NCBI GenBank assembly: GCA_050084515.1 | Contig: CM114275.1 | Location: forward strand, 12,648,001 to 12,712,000 | DNA: 64,000 nt | Origin: Blasia pusilla | Lineage: Eukaryota; Marchantiophyta; Marchantiopsida; Blasiales | Direction: 5' to 3' | Shown: positions 23,886 through 34,400 of the stretch, piece by piece | How positions within the stretch are numbered: the stretch's first letter is position 1 | Layout of the letters: each line of letters opens with the position of its first letter | Translations under genes and position numbers: made by a program | The notes under the pieces: model-generated | Databases searched by the model: none | What the model was told of the DNA's origin: nothing | Seen by the model: the letters and a program-made list of their open reading frames with translations, nothing else

Positions 23886-25130
23886 TCCGGGAATGTGGTT
23901 CAACATATCACACACTTCTTTTGTCTTTTTACGATAATTTTGTCTCTCTCCACTGTCATAACGGAAAGCTGAGATAGTACCTCCGACCGCGAGCAAGAAA
24001 GTGGACTCGTCAGATCCCTAGACCTCGAATGGCAGCGCCTCGCGGAGAGCTGGAAATCGCCGTTGAGCTTGCGTACATCGACTGAGTGCGTAGCGCGGTT
24101 CATCGTCGGCAATAGCCATACACCTTTCACAAGTGGAGTTTCATTCATTACGTAGAAGCTCGGGTGAGTAGAGGATAAGGAAACCCTAGAGCTGCAAGGC
24201 TATGGTTCTACTCGATCACGGGTCATGGTTCTACTCCAGGGTAAGTCGCTCTTGTAAATAGTTAGACGGCAAACAATGAGCTTGAGGACGATCCGCGATT
24301 TCGCAGTCGTCGCGGGAAACATACCGATAGAATGTGGACGCAAGTGCGCATTCGGTTCCGTTCTGACTCGCGGATTCCTCCTCCTTCCTACAAAATGTAG
24401 GCAGAAACGCTCGGCCTGGTCTCGTGTGCGACGGAGACAGAGACGCTGGGAACGTCAGGCGAGGTTCTCCGAATGACGGAAGATGTAAGTAATCCATGCA
24501 ATCTTGAAAACACATTCGGATGTAGACAAGGTAGAATTTCGCCGAAAGGAGCGATTTCCGGCGCCTCGTACGAACAAGGCGCGAAAGCTATTAGGTCGAG
24601 CACTAGGGAACAGTTATTAATCGCGTGAGAAGTATTCGCACTCGCAGTATGAGACTGATAGCAACAACGCCTTTCATATGCATGCACTACCAGAGATGAA
24701 AGGCGGTGTGAAGATTTCCGGAGTCAGGGATTGCCATGATACTTCAACCGAGGTCACGCTTGCTCACCTTCACAACCCCATCGCTCAAGCGTTCGCGCCA
24801 GACAACGCGAGCAAAACGAAGTGATGAAAAGTTCAGAACTCGTCGACATCCCGCGTGCCGAGTCCTAGGATCCGAAAGAAGACGCGCGAGAAATTCCCCT
24901 CTCCGACCTCCACCCCATCGCATCGCATCGCATCATCTGCGTCCAAATTCTCTGGCTGCTTCCTTCGTCTCGGTCCTGTCGGTCGACCACGGCCATAGGC
25001 GCGGCAACCTCCGGCGATTCTTCCGGCCCCGACACTGCCCGCCCGCGCTCTTCAGCTTCACATGAAGCGCTAGTGGGGAGAAAAATAATGCTCTCCGGTC
25101 GGAGGACATGACCGAGCGTCTCAAATTTTA
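23886..25130. other. GC-richer, CpG-rich island without a recognisable gene
   Basis: A sharply bounded balanced-to-GC-rich block in AT-rich DNA. It contains a short CATCG repeat near 24.92 kb and Arg/Ser/Pro-rich frames (109 codons, 24736-25065) that look compositional. It could be a promoter or first exon of something I do not recognise, or a transposed fragment. Confidence 0.35.
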
Positions 25131-25744
25131 GTCCTAGTCGGATATGGGACTAAATAATTCTAGTATTATAGGCATCCATAAAGTCGTTAGCCTAGTTTAT
25201 TCAGGGTTTCTCTTAAATAATGTTGAAAGGAAAGGTGGAAACAATGGAAAACAATAGAAGAGGGTTTTCTTTAACCCCATAAACTAGGTAGTGCCAAAAG
25301 ACTTAGATTAAATTTTGAATTATCTGAATGTACAATTGCATTCAAGTGATCCTATTGGCTTAGACAGCAAGCAATTATGTTGATCGGAAAGGACATGTGT
25401 TAAAAAGAGAGATGATCTCCAATAATAATAATATAGATGGATGGACTTCATGTCCATATTATATCCTATGGAAGAGGTAGAAGTTCATTTCCCAACGTTC
25501 GAACTTCCAACCATATTCCTAGTATATTTAAGAGGCCCTTTTTTATGCGTAAAGAGGTCTTAATTGTTTTGCAATCAAAGATATTGTGAGACTTACATTG
25601 CACTGTATGAGACGTCCTAATATCACCACACATACATCTCATAATCTTCCACATGAGCACCCAAAGCTACATGAATTATTTTTCCATGTCCGATTTGCAT
25701 GCGCTCATTGGAGAGCCCCTTTCCACCCTAAATTTGCTTTCTCA
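25131..25744. other. AT-rich intergenic DNA
   Basis: Nothing recognised apart from a small (AAT)n run near 25.42 kb. Confidence 0.4.
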
Positions 25745-26195
25745 ATGCATCAACATGACCATCGTTTAGTTTAGTATAAGGGAGGGCAATTGATAAACCA
25801 AGAATTTTGTGAGAACTCAACTCTTATGATTAATGAAATGATTGTCCTTTAGGTGGGCCTACTTCATAATGAAGGGCAATTCATAAACCAAAAAGTTTGT
25901 GAGAACTCAACGCTTATGATTCCTTAAACGATTGTCCTTTAGTTGGACATTCTTCATAAGGAAAATTCATGAACCAAGAAGTATGTGAGAACTTAACTCT
26001 TGTTTCTTGAAACAATTTTCCTTTAGTTGGGCATACTTTCATGAGGGAATCAATTCATAAACCAAAAATATTGTGAGGACTATGCTCTTGTAATTTATCA
26101 CACGATCGTTGTTTAGTTGAAATTTTTTCATAGGGAAGGATAATTCATAAACCAAAGAGTTTGTGAGCATTACCTCTAACATTGTAACACCAATT
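25745..26195. repeat. Tandem array of about 88-bp units, five diverged copies
   Basis: A core 'caattcataaaccaa...ttgtgagaactcaac' followed by 'cgattgtcctttagttgg' and 'cttcataa' recurs with its ATAAACCA end at 25800, 25890, 25976 (ATGAACCA), 26064 and 26154. Spacing is 86-90 bp. Units differ by substitutions and small gaps, so the array is old. No coding potential. Confidence 0.88.
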
Positions 26196-27250
26196 TTATG
26201 TTTCTCTAAGCATGGAGGTAAAATATAAATATGAAAAGGATGTGGTCTTTGTCATATATCATGGATAGAATATGGCATGGGAGGAAAAATTTCAAAACAA
26301 AAAAAAGAAGGAGCATTCAAAGATTCATAAAAACTTGAACTCGAGATCGAGCATCATGACTCCTTGTGTTGGAAAGAAAAGAATTTGTTACTTTGACAAG
26401 GCCAAGTTAGTAAAAGGTTTGGATGAGGAAACCATGATTGTTATTTGTCATGGAGAGAAGGATTGTACAAGTCCAAGATGAAAAGGAGTTGGTCTTTCAT
26501 CTATTAATATAGAGGCTCGTTTAGAGGGAGGGATGATCACAATACTTTGGAGTTTCAAGTTGGAGAACTAAATTTTTTTTGAAGAATGGGAGAAACAAGG
26601 AACTCATTGCCTACATGGAAAAAAAATAGTTTCCCCATTTGATGTTAATCAAACTTTTCAAAGTCCAAAGAGTTGAAGGGTATGATTTGCATGTGTACAT
26701 ACCTTATACAATTAGGAAATGAGGTGGATTTCAACATTTAATGACTTAATTCATGGAGGTCATAGTACTTGGGAGCAAAGCTTTAAGTTAGGATGCCCAA
26801 GTTTTCTAAACAACCAAAAATTCTATAAAGGGAATGGTTTTTTTCATGAGCAATCTCCAAGCAAGCCATGTCATGACTCAAAGATTCCATTGCGAGCGAA
26901 ATCCAACTCTAGTGTGAGCTTACATACTTGCAAGTTGAATGTGAGTAGAGTATTTTACTATTATCTTCGCTATGAAAATAGCTCCAAATAAATGTATCAT
27001 CTCAAAGTAAATTTTACTTCATGGAAGTGAGTTAAGGAATTTTTCATTTTCATTGCTTTGCAACATTTGTCAAACCTTTCCTTTGGCTCATAAACTTCTC
27101 AAATTTTTGCTATCTTTTTGGACATGTAGTAACAACTTTGCAAGTCTTGCAAGAATATCAATCACAACTTATATTTTTGCTCTATGGGTCCCATCAATGC
27201 TTAACCATTCAAAAAAATAATCTCATTTCTTTCTTTTACCTTATGAAATT
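26196..27250. other. AT-rich stretch, possibly interior of a decayed copia element
   Basis: It lies just upstream of a copia RNase H tail in the same orientation, so it may be rotted pol sequence. Frames at 26272-26481 and 26719-26991 are not recognisable as pol. Confidence 0.3.
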
Positions 27251-27490
27251 ATGATTTTTCACTTTTTTATTTCTTTTCCTTTTAAGCTCATAAGACGTAT
27301 TAAATATGGAATTTATCACTTTTTCAAACACAATTTAGTGCTTGTAGGAGAAATTGATCTTGTGTATAGAGATATAGATCAAAAAAAATTTGATATCTTT
27401 ACCAAGGCATTTTCTAGAGATAAGTTTGAGATATTTAGAATGATTAAGATATTAGACAATATAAGCTTGAAGGAGAGTATTGAAGACTAA
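27251..27490 (+). pseudogene. Ty1/copia pol carboxyl-terminal relic (RNase H tail)
   Basis: The last 50 codons follow the pattern at the end of copia polyproteins: a charged stretch with EIDLVYRDIDQKKFDIFTKA, then FSRDKFEIF and a closing NISLKESIED, ending in TAA. The family signature here is the 'D-I-F-T-K-x-L-S' box near the RNase H end; the position of its Leu is Phe. Upstream residues are AT-biased and no catalytic Asp/Glu set is visible, so only the extreme tail survives. Confidence 0.7.
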
Positions 27491-27894
27491 GTTATAGTCA
27501 AACTCATTGAACATCCAAACAATTATATTTAATACTCATACAAGGTAGGAAAGCTTAATCTTGGTTAGTTAATAAAGCACGCTTATCTTAACTATGATTA
27601 ACCATAATTAGTTTAACTCGTGACTATGGTTATGATTAGGGTTAGAGTTGCTTGTACATATTCTATATAATTGATAAGGGGACCAGCCTCCATTCATTCT
27701 TTCATTGTAAAATTTCATTTTCCATGATGGTGTGTGAGTATGAGAGTCATATCTCATCAATTATATTTATTTTCGAGTTTTCTACAGATCCTTGAAAGGA
27801 GATCTTTTTTCTCTTAGCGTCATAGAGATGTATGTAATGGTAAGTAGGGATAGATGGCTATCTGGGGTTAGAGGGACCTAACCAACACCTAGGG
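27491..27894 (+). repeat. Probable 3' LTR region of the copia relic
   Basis: Directly after the pol stop. It contains a tandem-like 'ttaactatgattaaccat...gactatggttatgattag' stretch, a TATA-like 'tctatataa' near 27.66 kb and 'tcattctttcattg', features common in copia LTRs. Exact ends and a second copy were not found. Confidence 0.35.
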
Positions 27895-28027
27895 GGGCGA
27901 TTAGGGATATTTTGGTACTTCTCATCTTGATGTTTGGATGCCATGGATTAGCATGGGATCGTGTTTGTTTGTGTGTGTGTTCGGTGACAATGATGTATGT
28001 AGTATAGCGATGTATATGTGCATGACA
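27895..28027. repeat. LTR-B copy 1, right-end fragment
   Basis: Similar to the last 130 bases of LTR-B copies 2 and 3 (gatgtttggatgccatg, gatgtatgtagtatagcgatgtatatg), ending CATGACA. It is followed after two bases by the start of copy 2. Confidence 0.65.
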
Positions 28028-28029
28028 AT

Positions 28030-28625
28030 TGTCACATTTTTTAGGATGGATTGACGAGATCTGGTAGAGCGCCTTCGAGGGTATTGGAGGACAGCCTCAA
28101 AGAGGTTGAGGATGACCTTTTAAGGCCACGGTTAAACTGAGAGAGCAAGTTTTCCATTCGTTTCATTTGGGGTCATAATTATGAACTTACTATTTTGGGT
28201 AAGTTAATATTTTAGTATAGACTTTGGGAAATAACCCTCAACCTCCTACAGCAATTCAAGAGCCAAGGACGTGACTTGCGAGCATAGGTTACCATGGAGA
28301 GAGCTCGGGAGAGGAAAGGGGGCATATCTCCAAGAGAGAGATCTTGAGAGGCATGAGGCGGCGTAACCATGGTCCTTCTTGGCTTGTGTGTGTAACCCAA
28401 GCCTCTTATTAGGAGAGTGGGTTTGGTTTGACATGAGAGAGTAAGAGAGATTTGTGTGGACCATGGAGAGATTATGTGAGAGTCACTTGATTTATTGGAG
28501 ATATTTTGATATTTCTCGATCGTCTCGATGTTTGGATGTCATGAGTTAGCGTAGGAGCGTGCATGCTTTTGTGTGAGTTTGGTGAAAATGATGTATGTTG
28601 TGTAGTGATATGTATGTTCACGACA
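28030..28625. repeat. LTR-B copy 2 (596 bp)
   Basis: Starts TGTCACATTTTTTAGGATGG, ends CACGACA, so it has TG...CA ends. Collinear with copy 3 over its whole length: TTCTGGTAGAGC/ATCTGGTAGAGC, 'agagctcgggag', 'gtaacccaagc', 'cttattaggaga'. Starts beginning TGTCAC and a length of about 600 bp are usual for gypsy LTRs. No primer-binding site was identified after it. Confidence 0.65.
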
Positions 28626-29173
28626 AAAGAAACCAGATGGACCAAAAATGGTTAGGGAAGACAAAGAGTTACCCTAAGATGCCAAAGTTGACACTCTCCT
28701 TGGATCAAAGAGGAGAGGAGGCATTTTTGCATGCCTTAGTAAGTATCTCTTAACCTATAGCACCCTTAGAATGTAGGGGTAGTTATTTCTTATTGTAGGA
28801 TACTTAACTGATTAAGTGGATGCCTTGGGAAGTTTACGAGGCATGGAAAGTTCTTGAGTGCCAAAGTCATGGAGGATATATGGTAGGGAAGAAAGATTTT
28901 AGAGCAATTCTTTGCCAACCACGATGTCTTAGCAACCATGGCAAGTTCTTGACACTCTAATACTCATGTTATATCTTTAAGTTATTAAGTTCTCCATAGT
29001 AGAGATATTAGCTTCTCGTCGTGTCTAATGTGCAACATGATATGCCACATCTTGATGAACATGGACGAGGTGGAGCACGAGCAAGGAGCAACAACATGTA
29101 CATGTGCCAACGTTTATGAGCTCAAATCCTTACAACATAACATATCAAGTCGCTAGAGAAGAGGACCTAATGG

Positions 29174-29217
29174 GTCTCATTATTGATAGTTTCCTAGGTT
29201 GAATCCCCAAACTCATT
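29174..29217 (+). repeat. 44-bp exact direct repeat, first copy
   Basis: Identical to 29767-29810 by eye, starting GTCTCATTATTGATAG and ending CCCCAAACTCATT. Flanks differ, apart from weak similarity for a few bases downstream. Confidence 0.9.
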
Positions 29218-29766
29218 GCAATTTGTGTGTGTGAAACACACACTTGCACATGAAATATAACTTTGGAGCTACAAAGTACAAGTTACAATCACTAGCTTGC
29301 AAGTCAAGAACTTGCAACGTTGCGAGTGCATTATGGCTTCGGTATGACTCTTGCGACTTACAAAGTCGCTCCAATATAGAAGTGTTTCGAATTTGAACTT
29401 ATGCATTGTGTTGCAATCAAAATGCAATGCCCTATAATCTAATAAAATCTAGTTTTAACTTCTAGCTAGAGCAATGAGGTTTTGTCCAAATTTGTTGCAA
29501 AAAATCCTATCTTTTGAAAATTACCCTTGTTTTTAGTGTATCGCATCATTCAAAAGATAGCACTAGAGAAAGAGTACAAATGTGTGAATAAAAAAATGAA
29601 AAAAATTAAATTAGAAGCCTATATGTATATAAGATCCCTTCCAAATGTGTATTGACATTATTGTTACTAATGGATGCCTTCACATCTACATTTTCAGTCA
29701 TTTTTATGTTAGGTTATAATGGAGATTTTTTGTTCTCAACAAAGAATTGAATTTTAACTTGGCCAA

Positions 29767-29810
29767 GTCTCATTATTGATAGTTTCCTAGGTTGAATCCC
29801 CAAACTCATT
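29767..29810 (+). repeat. 44-bp exact direct repeat, second copy
   Basis: Lies 593 bp after the first copy in the same orientation. Confidence 0.9.
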
Positions 29811-30566
29811 ACGATTTCTCACTCATATCCTCCTATATCTCATTGCTAATTGCCCTTTTTGACTTATGGTCAATATATCCATCTTGACTAGTTCAAGTCT
29901 CACAATAAAATCCACCATATTTTTGATACCTTGATATTATTTCAAAAAAATTCTACCCAACTCTTTCTTGACCTATATTTTTTTTGTGTAAGCTTGAATA
30001 TGTTGATCATTGTATGTATACTTTTTTTCCAATTAATTCTCAAATTTATTGCAAGAATTTTAAATCTTCACTAGGGCCAACACCTGTGAACCTTAATTTA
30101 AATACTTGTGTTACTTGAAGAGATGATTATGATGTAGAGGAGCATCAACATAAATTCTATGAGACCATCCATAATAAAGATTTCTTTGCGCAAAAGTAAT
30201 TAATTGTGAAATTTTCTTACAAGATAGTATTACTTCTTTGAAGTTTAGGAGTTATGAAATAAATTATTCTATATATATTTCAATATTGAATGACGAGAAG
30301 GAACATCTTGTAAGATCCAATTGAGGGGAGAATTTACTTTTTTTATCTTTAGCTAAATACACAGACACAAATAGTATTTAACGATGCAAAACTCATGCTA
30401 TAAAGTTATAGACATTTAAAATATTGATGGTAGATATAAAAGGAATTGCATTTTTCTCGACTTGAGTAATAAAACCAATTAGTATGGTATATTTATATTA
30501 AGTAGATAGTGTCACCCCTTTTAGGATAGATCATTGATCAATGAGTTCTGGTAGAGCACCTTCTAA

Positions 30567-30895
30567 GGGCCTTATCCCATGGGCGAGCGTCGCTCACCAA
30601 AGTTGGCGGTTAGACCAAATTACACCAATCCTTCAACTGAGATGACGTTTCTGTCCGCCGGAGTTGCAAAAATTTGACAAGATCGTCAAATTTCTTGTGA
30701 CCCAAAATTTTGGGTGCAAGAATTGCGACTTCTTGAGGCTTTTGTCTTTGCACCCTCCCTACCTAGAAATGCCCCCCTCCCCCCCGCGTGCCTTCAAACC
30801 GGCTGAAAACCTTCAATTGCCCGATAGTTTCAGTCAGAGTGCGATTTCTTCGGGTCGCATGAGACCCTAAGAAACGAGACCATGGGATAAAGCCC
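30567..30895. mobile_element. Tourist-like (PIF/Harbinger) MITE, 329 bp
   Basis: Terminal inverted repeats GGGCCTTATCCCATGG and its partner GGGCTTTATCCCATGG agree at 15 of 16. The 3-bp duplication TAA is at 30564-30566 and 30896-30898. TWA duplications and GGGC termini are the known signature of plant Tourist elements. It is GC-richer than its surroundings and has no transposase. Removing it restores collinearity with LTR-B copy 2. Confidence 0.88.
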
Positions 30896-31291
30896 TAAGA
30901 GATTAAAGAATAACCTCAAGAGGTCAAGGATGACCTACTAATGCCTGAGATAACTTCATAGAGTATGTTTCCCTTTCGCTTTAGCTCATTTGGAGCTATA
31001 TATAGAAATTTTTTTATTTTTAGTAAGTTTCTATAAAGAGTTCAAGTGTCTTTCTATTTTTGGAAGTTTCCCTTGATCCCTTACAGTAGATCACAAGCCA
31101 AGAAAGTGACTTGCCAGCATAGATTACTCGAGAGAGAGCTCGGGAGCGGGAAGGGGGTATACCTAAAGAGAGGGAGATTTGGAACTTATTCTCTCTTTGT
31201 TGAACCTCTTGGCATGAGACGGTGGGGCTATGGTCCTCTTTTCCTTATGAGTAACCCAAGCTTCTTATTAGGAGAATGGTTTTGGTTTGAT

Positions 31292-31312
31292 GAGAGAGAG
31301 AGAGAGAGAGAG
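31292..31312. repeat. GA dinucleotide microsatellite
   Basis: About ten uninterrupted GA units within LTR-B copy 3; copy 2 has only a short imperfect run at the same place. Confidence 0.9.
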
Positions 31313-31480
31313 TTTGTGTGCCAACTTTTGAGTGATCTAGATTTAATTGGAAATATTTTGGTAGAAAATCATCTCAAAGTTTAGATGCCATGAGTGAGTG
31401 TGGTATCTTGTGTGTTTATATTTGTATTTTTATTCGATGGCAACGATATATATCATGTAGCGATGTATATGCACATGACA

Positions 31481-34400
31481 ATGGTAATGAAGAGATCAAA
31501 TCAAAATTTAGCAATTCCCAATGTTTTTTTAGGATAGATAATAATTGATGGAGTTCAATTGGTTGAGATTCACTGTCTCTTACATTAGAAATTATTAAAA
31601 GAGAAAAATATACAAACTTCTCAAATTATGTTGGGCCACCCTAATATTCATTGAAAGATGATGAGTCTCTTGCCTATCCCAAGATTGCCCAAGCATAACA
31701 AGATCATATTTCTCTTATAAATAAATTAGCCATATGACTGAGTGAGGAATACTATAACATAAATAATTAGAAATTTAATCCATGACATAAGAGTTCCTCC
31801 TTTATTTCATAATTATTATAGTATGGATGACCCATGAACATCTAAAGACATCAACAAGTTAGAAAGAAAGAATCTCCCTTAGACACTTTTGGCGGTTAGT
31901 TTGTGGATCTAAATCACAAACTCATTTACAAGTTTTTTGCAAGTTGTGTGGAAGTCGATGCACTCATAAAGTGAAAACTACTCTATGGATTTGGAAAACT
32001 ACATCAACTCATAAAAGTATGTCTAGCTATAATGGATGTATAATATAATGGATTTGCAATAAAGTTGCAAGAACTAGAAATACAAAAGTGTAGTCGCAAT
32101 AGAGTTATAACATAGCCACTTTGGGGAAAAAATAGACTCGCTGTAGACCTACTTCAATCCCTATATCTATAGACGTGTTGAAATCCAATAAGTGCTCACA
32201 AGGAAGCTTGCCATATCTGCCCTATTATTGCCCAAAAGTGTGATTTCCATATGATATATTGATGTAGGAGACTCAACCAAAAATATTGATGGGTTGAGTC
32301 ATAACCCATGCGCGATTCAATGACATGTGACTCATGTTCATTAGTATGGTGAGTGGGATGAGGAGATGGTGCTTATATGACATGACATGCAATTTTCTAG
32401 TAGGGATATTTTGCCATTAACTTCAACATCGAGAGATAACATCTCTTGCGGTTGGTGTGATGCACGATCATGTGGTTGCTATCCAAGAGATCTAGCAAGG
32501 AGGAGAGATAAGGCGAGGTAGGGTAGGGCGAGACGCGAGGACGGGAAAAAATCCCATTCAAAAAAATCTATCCTATGGATGGAGTTAGATGGGCATGTCC
32601 ACATGCAATCTTTCTAATGCTGAACCAACTATGATGTGACATAAACAAAATATAAGGGAAATATTGGATTACATTGTACGAGGTATGTACGTAAGATATT
32701 TTGGGAAAAAAGTGAGTTTTCATGTTTTCCATGAATATTTCAAAGTCTTTTTATCCATTGCAAGTTTTTTCTTATACAAATTGACGAAATTTGAACTTTA
32801 GTGGAAAACATTTTACAAAATGTAAACATCAAATTTCCATTTTCTTGATAAAGGATCTAAAATGTTGATTGAAATTAAATCAAGGATATTTACTTCTCTG
32901 AAAATTCATCGATTAAGGAGAAAAAAATGAGACTTTCTTATGATCATCTTTCAAGACTCCAAAAACTTTATAGATTAAAGTGGTCCAAAAGACATATCAA
33001 GTATTTTGAAATGAAAATCTAGTTTAAACTTTTTATTGAAGATCGGAACAAAGTTGGAAGAAAAGGAGAAAGTATTTCTCTCTATTATATATGACTTTGT
33101 CTAAAAAATGAAAATATTAATTGTTAAATTATGAGTTCATAAATATTTTAGTAACCAATACAATGCTTCAAATTCAAATTGATATTCATAAATTTTGAAA
33201 CTTTTGACAAGTTTCGAGGTTGTTTAAGCGTCAATCTACATATCCACGAAAAATAAGCACACATTATAGTTGAAGATTAATATTTATCAAACGGAATCTC
33301 CACCTCACTATAAAAAGTGAGGTAGGATCTACCCAAGAGAGGGGGCAGGGAGGGAGGAAGGGGATAAAAAAACAAATGCCACCACCCATTGAAGTGTTAT
33401 AAATTTTTCATCTCGTTGAAAAGTGCTCCATCAATTTTTTTACTTTTTTATTTTCCATTCTCATCCCAATTATAAGTCGGTCAAATGCATGGCATCCAAG
33501 GAAGCATACCACTAGCTCAAAAGTGACAAAATATGGACCTTGCATAGAATTTTGAAAGTGGGATTGCATGTCAACGACGAGGAAAATGCGGATGTTTCAT
33601 GGAGATTTGCTACTTGATCCCAGATCCTCAGAGAGAGTAGTTTACAATGCCTACAATTGGGGTGAATATTGAGTTAATTTAATGGTGCCCTCATAAGAAG
33701 TTGGACCAATACATGGCATTAAAATTATCCAATACTTCATCCTTCACTAAAGATGACCTAAGTATTTGTAAACTTGTTATTAGTTTTCTTGTAATCTAAA
33801 ACTAAAAATTATAATTGATATGAATAAATCTATAAATTAAAATTTTTGGCATTAAGTGTAAGGGTATGGCAAGTATATGGTAAGCCTTTCCAAGTCAAGA
33901 TCTAATCCAATGTAGTTTATTGAAAATGATAAAGTATGTCATAATATATAGGAAAATATGGTGATTTTCTTATATATGGATATAAATCAAAATAGCTACG
34001 CTATTTATTAAACTATTATAAGACTCATACTTCCTTTTGAGTAGTTATACTATCATCATTTCTAAGTCTCTTATGGTGTATATTTTATGGGTCCCTTCCC
34101 TTACCAAGTATCTAGTGTGGACCTCTAGTTATAACTCTCAACCCAAATATGGACTCGCGACTCTTAACTCCTTGCATTTAGCTAGTTGAAACTCAAGGTG
34201 TCTTTCATGAGTTTAATGGACATTCATGGCCTATTTTTACTGTTAAAATTGGTTTTCACCCCTTCCCTCGTGTTCTTATGTCTTATGGCATGGATGATTG
34301 CCCATGTTGACTCTCAACTTTTGCATTTGACAGCTAATCTTACCACTTTTCATACTTAGTGGGTAGTCTCATGGCACTACCGCCAATCTTCCTAACTCTC

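Larger units (their letters stand above)
28626..30509. other. AT-rich segment between two LTR-B copies
   Basis: 1.9 kb with no coding domain recognised. If copies 2 and 3 belong to one element this would be a non-coding interior like that of a LARD-type element, but no primer-binding site, polypurine tract or matching outer target duplication supports that. A 44-bp exact direct repeat lies here. Confidence 0.4.
30510..31480. repeat. LTR-B copy 3 (about 640 bp plus a 329-bp MITE)
   Basis: Starts TGTCACCCCTTTTAGGATAG and ends GCACATGACA, matching copy 2. A Tourist-like MITE interrupts it at 30567-30895. A (GA) run lies at 31292-31312. The outer 5-bp flanks (GATAG and ATGGT) do not match, so it is not a clean solo LTR insertion. 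A short LTR-B-like start (TTTTTTAGGATAGAT) recurs near 31.53 kb. Confidence 0.65.

Noticed and set aside
24736-25065. 109-codon Arg/Ser-rich frame
   Set aside because: Its composition follows the GC-rich island, it has no domain, and an overlapping minus-strand frame is also open.
28030-31480. LTR-B copies 2 and 3 as one complete LTR retrotransposon
   Set aside because: They are similar and in the same orientation, but no primer-binding site, polypurine tract or matching outer 5-bp duplication was found.
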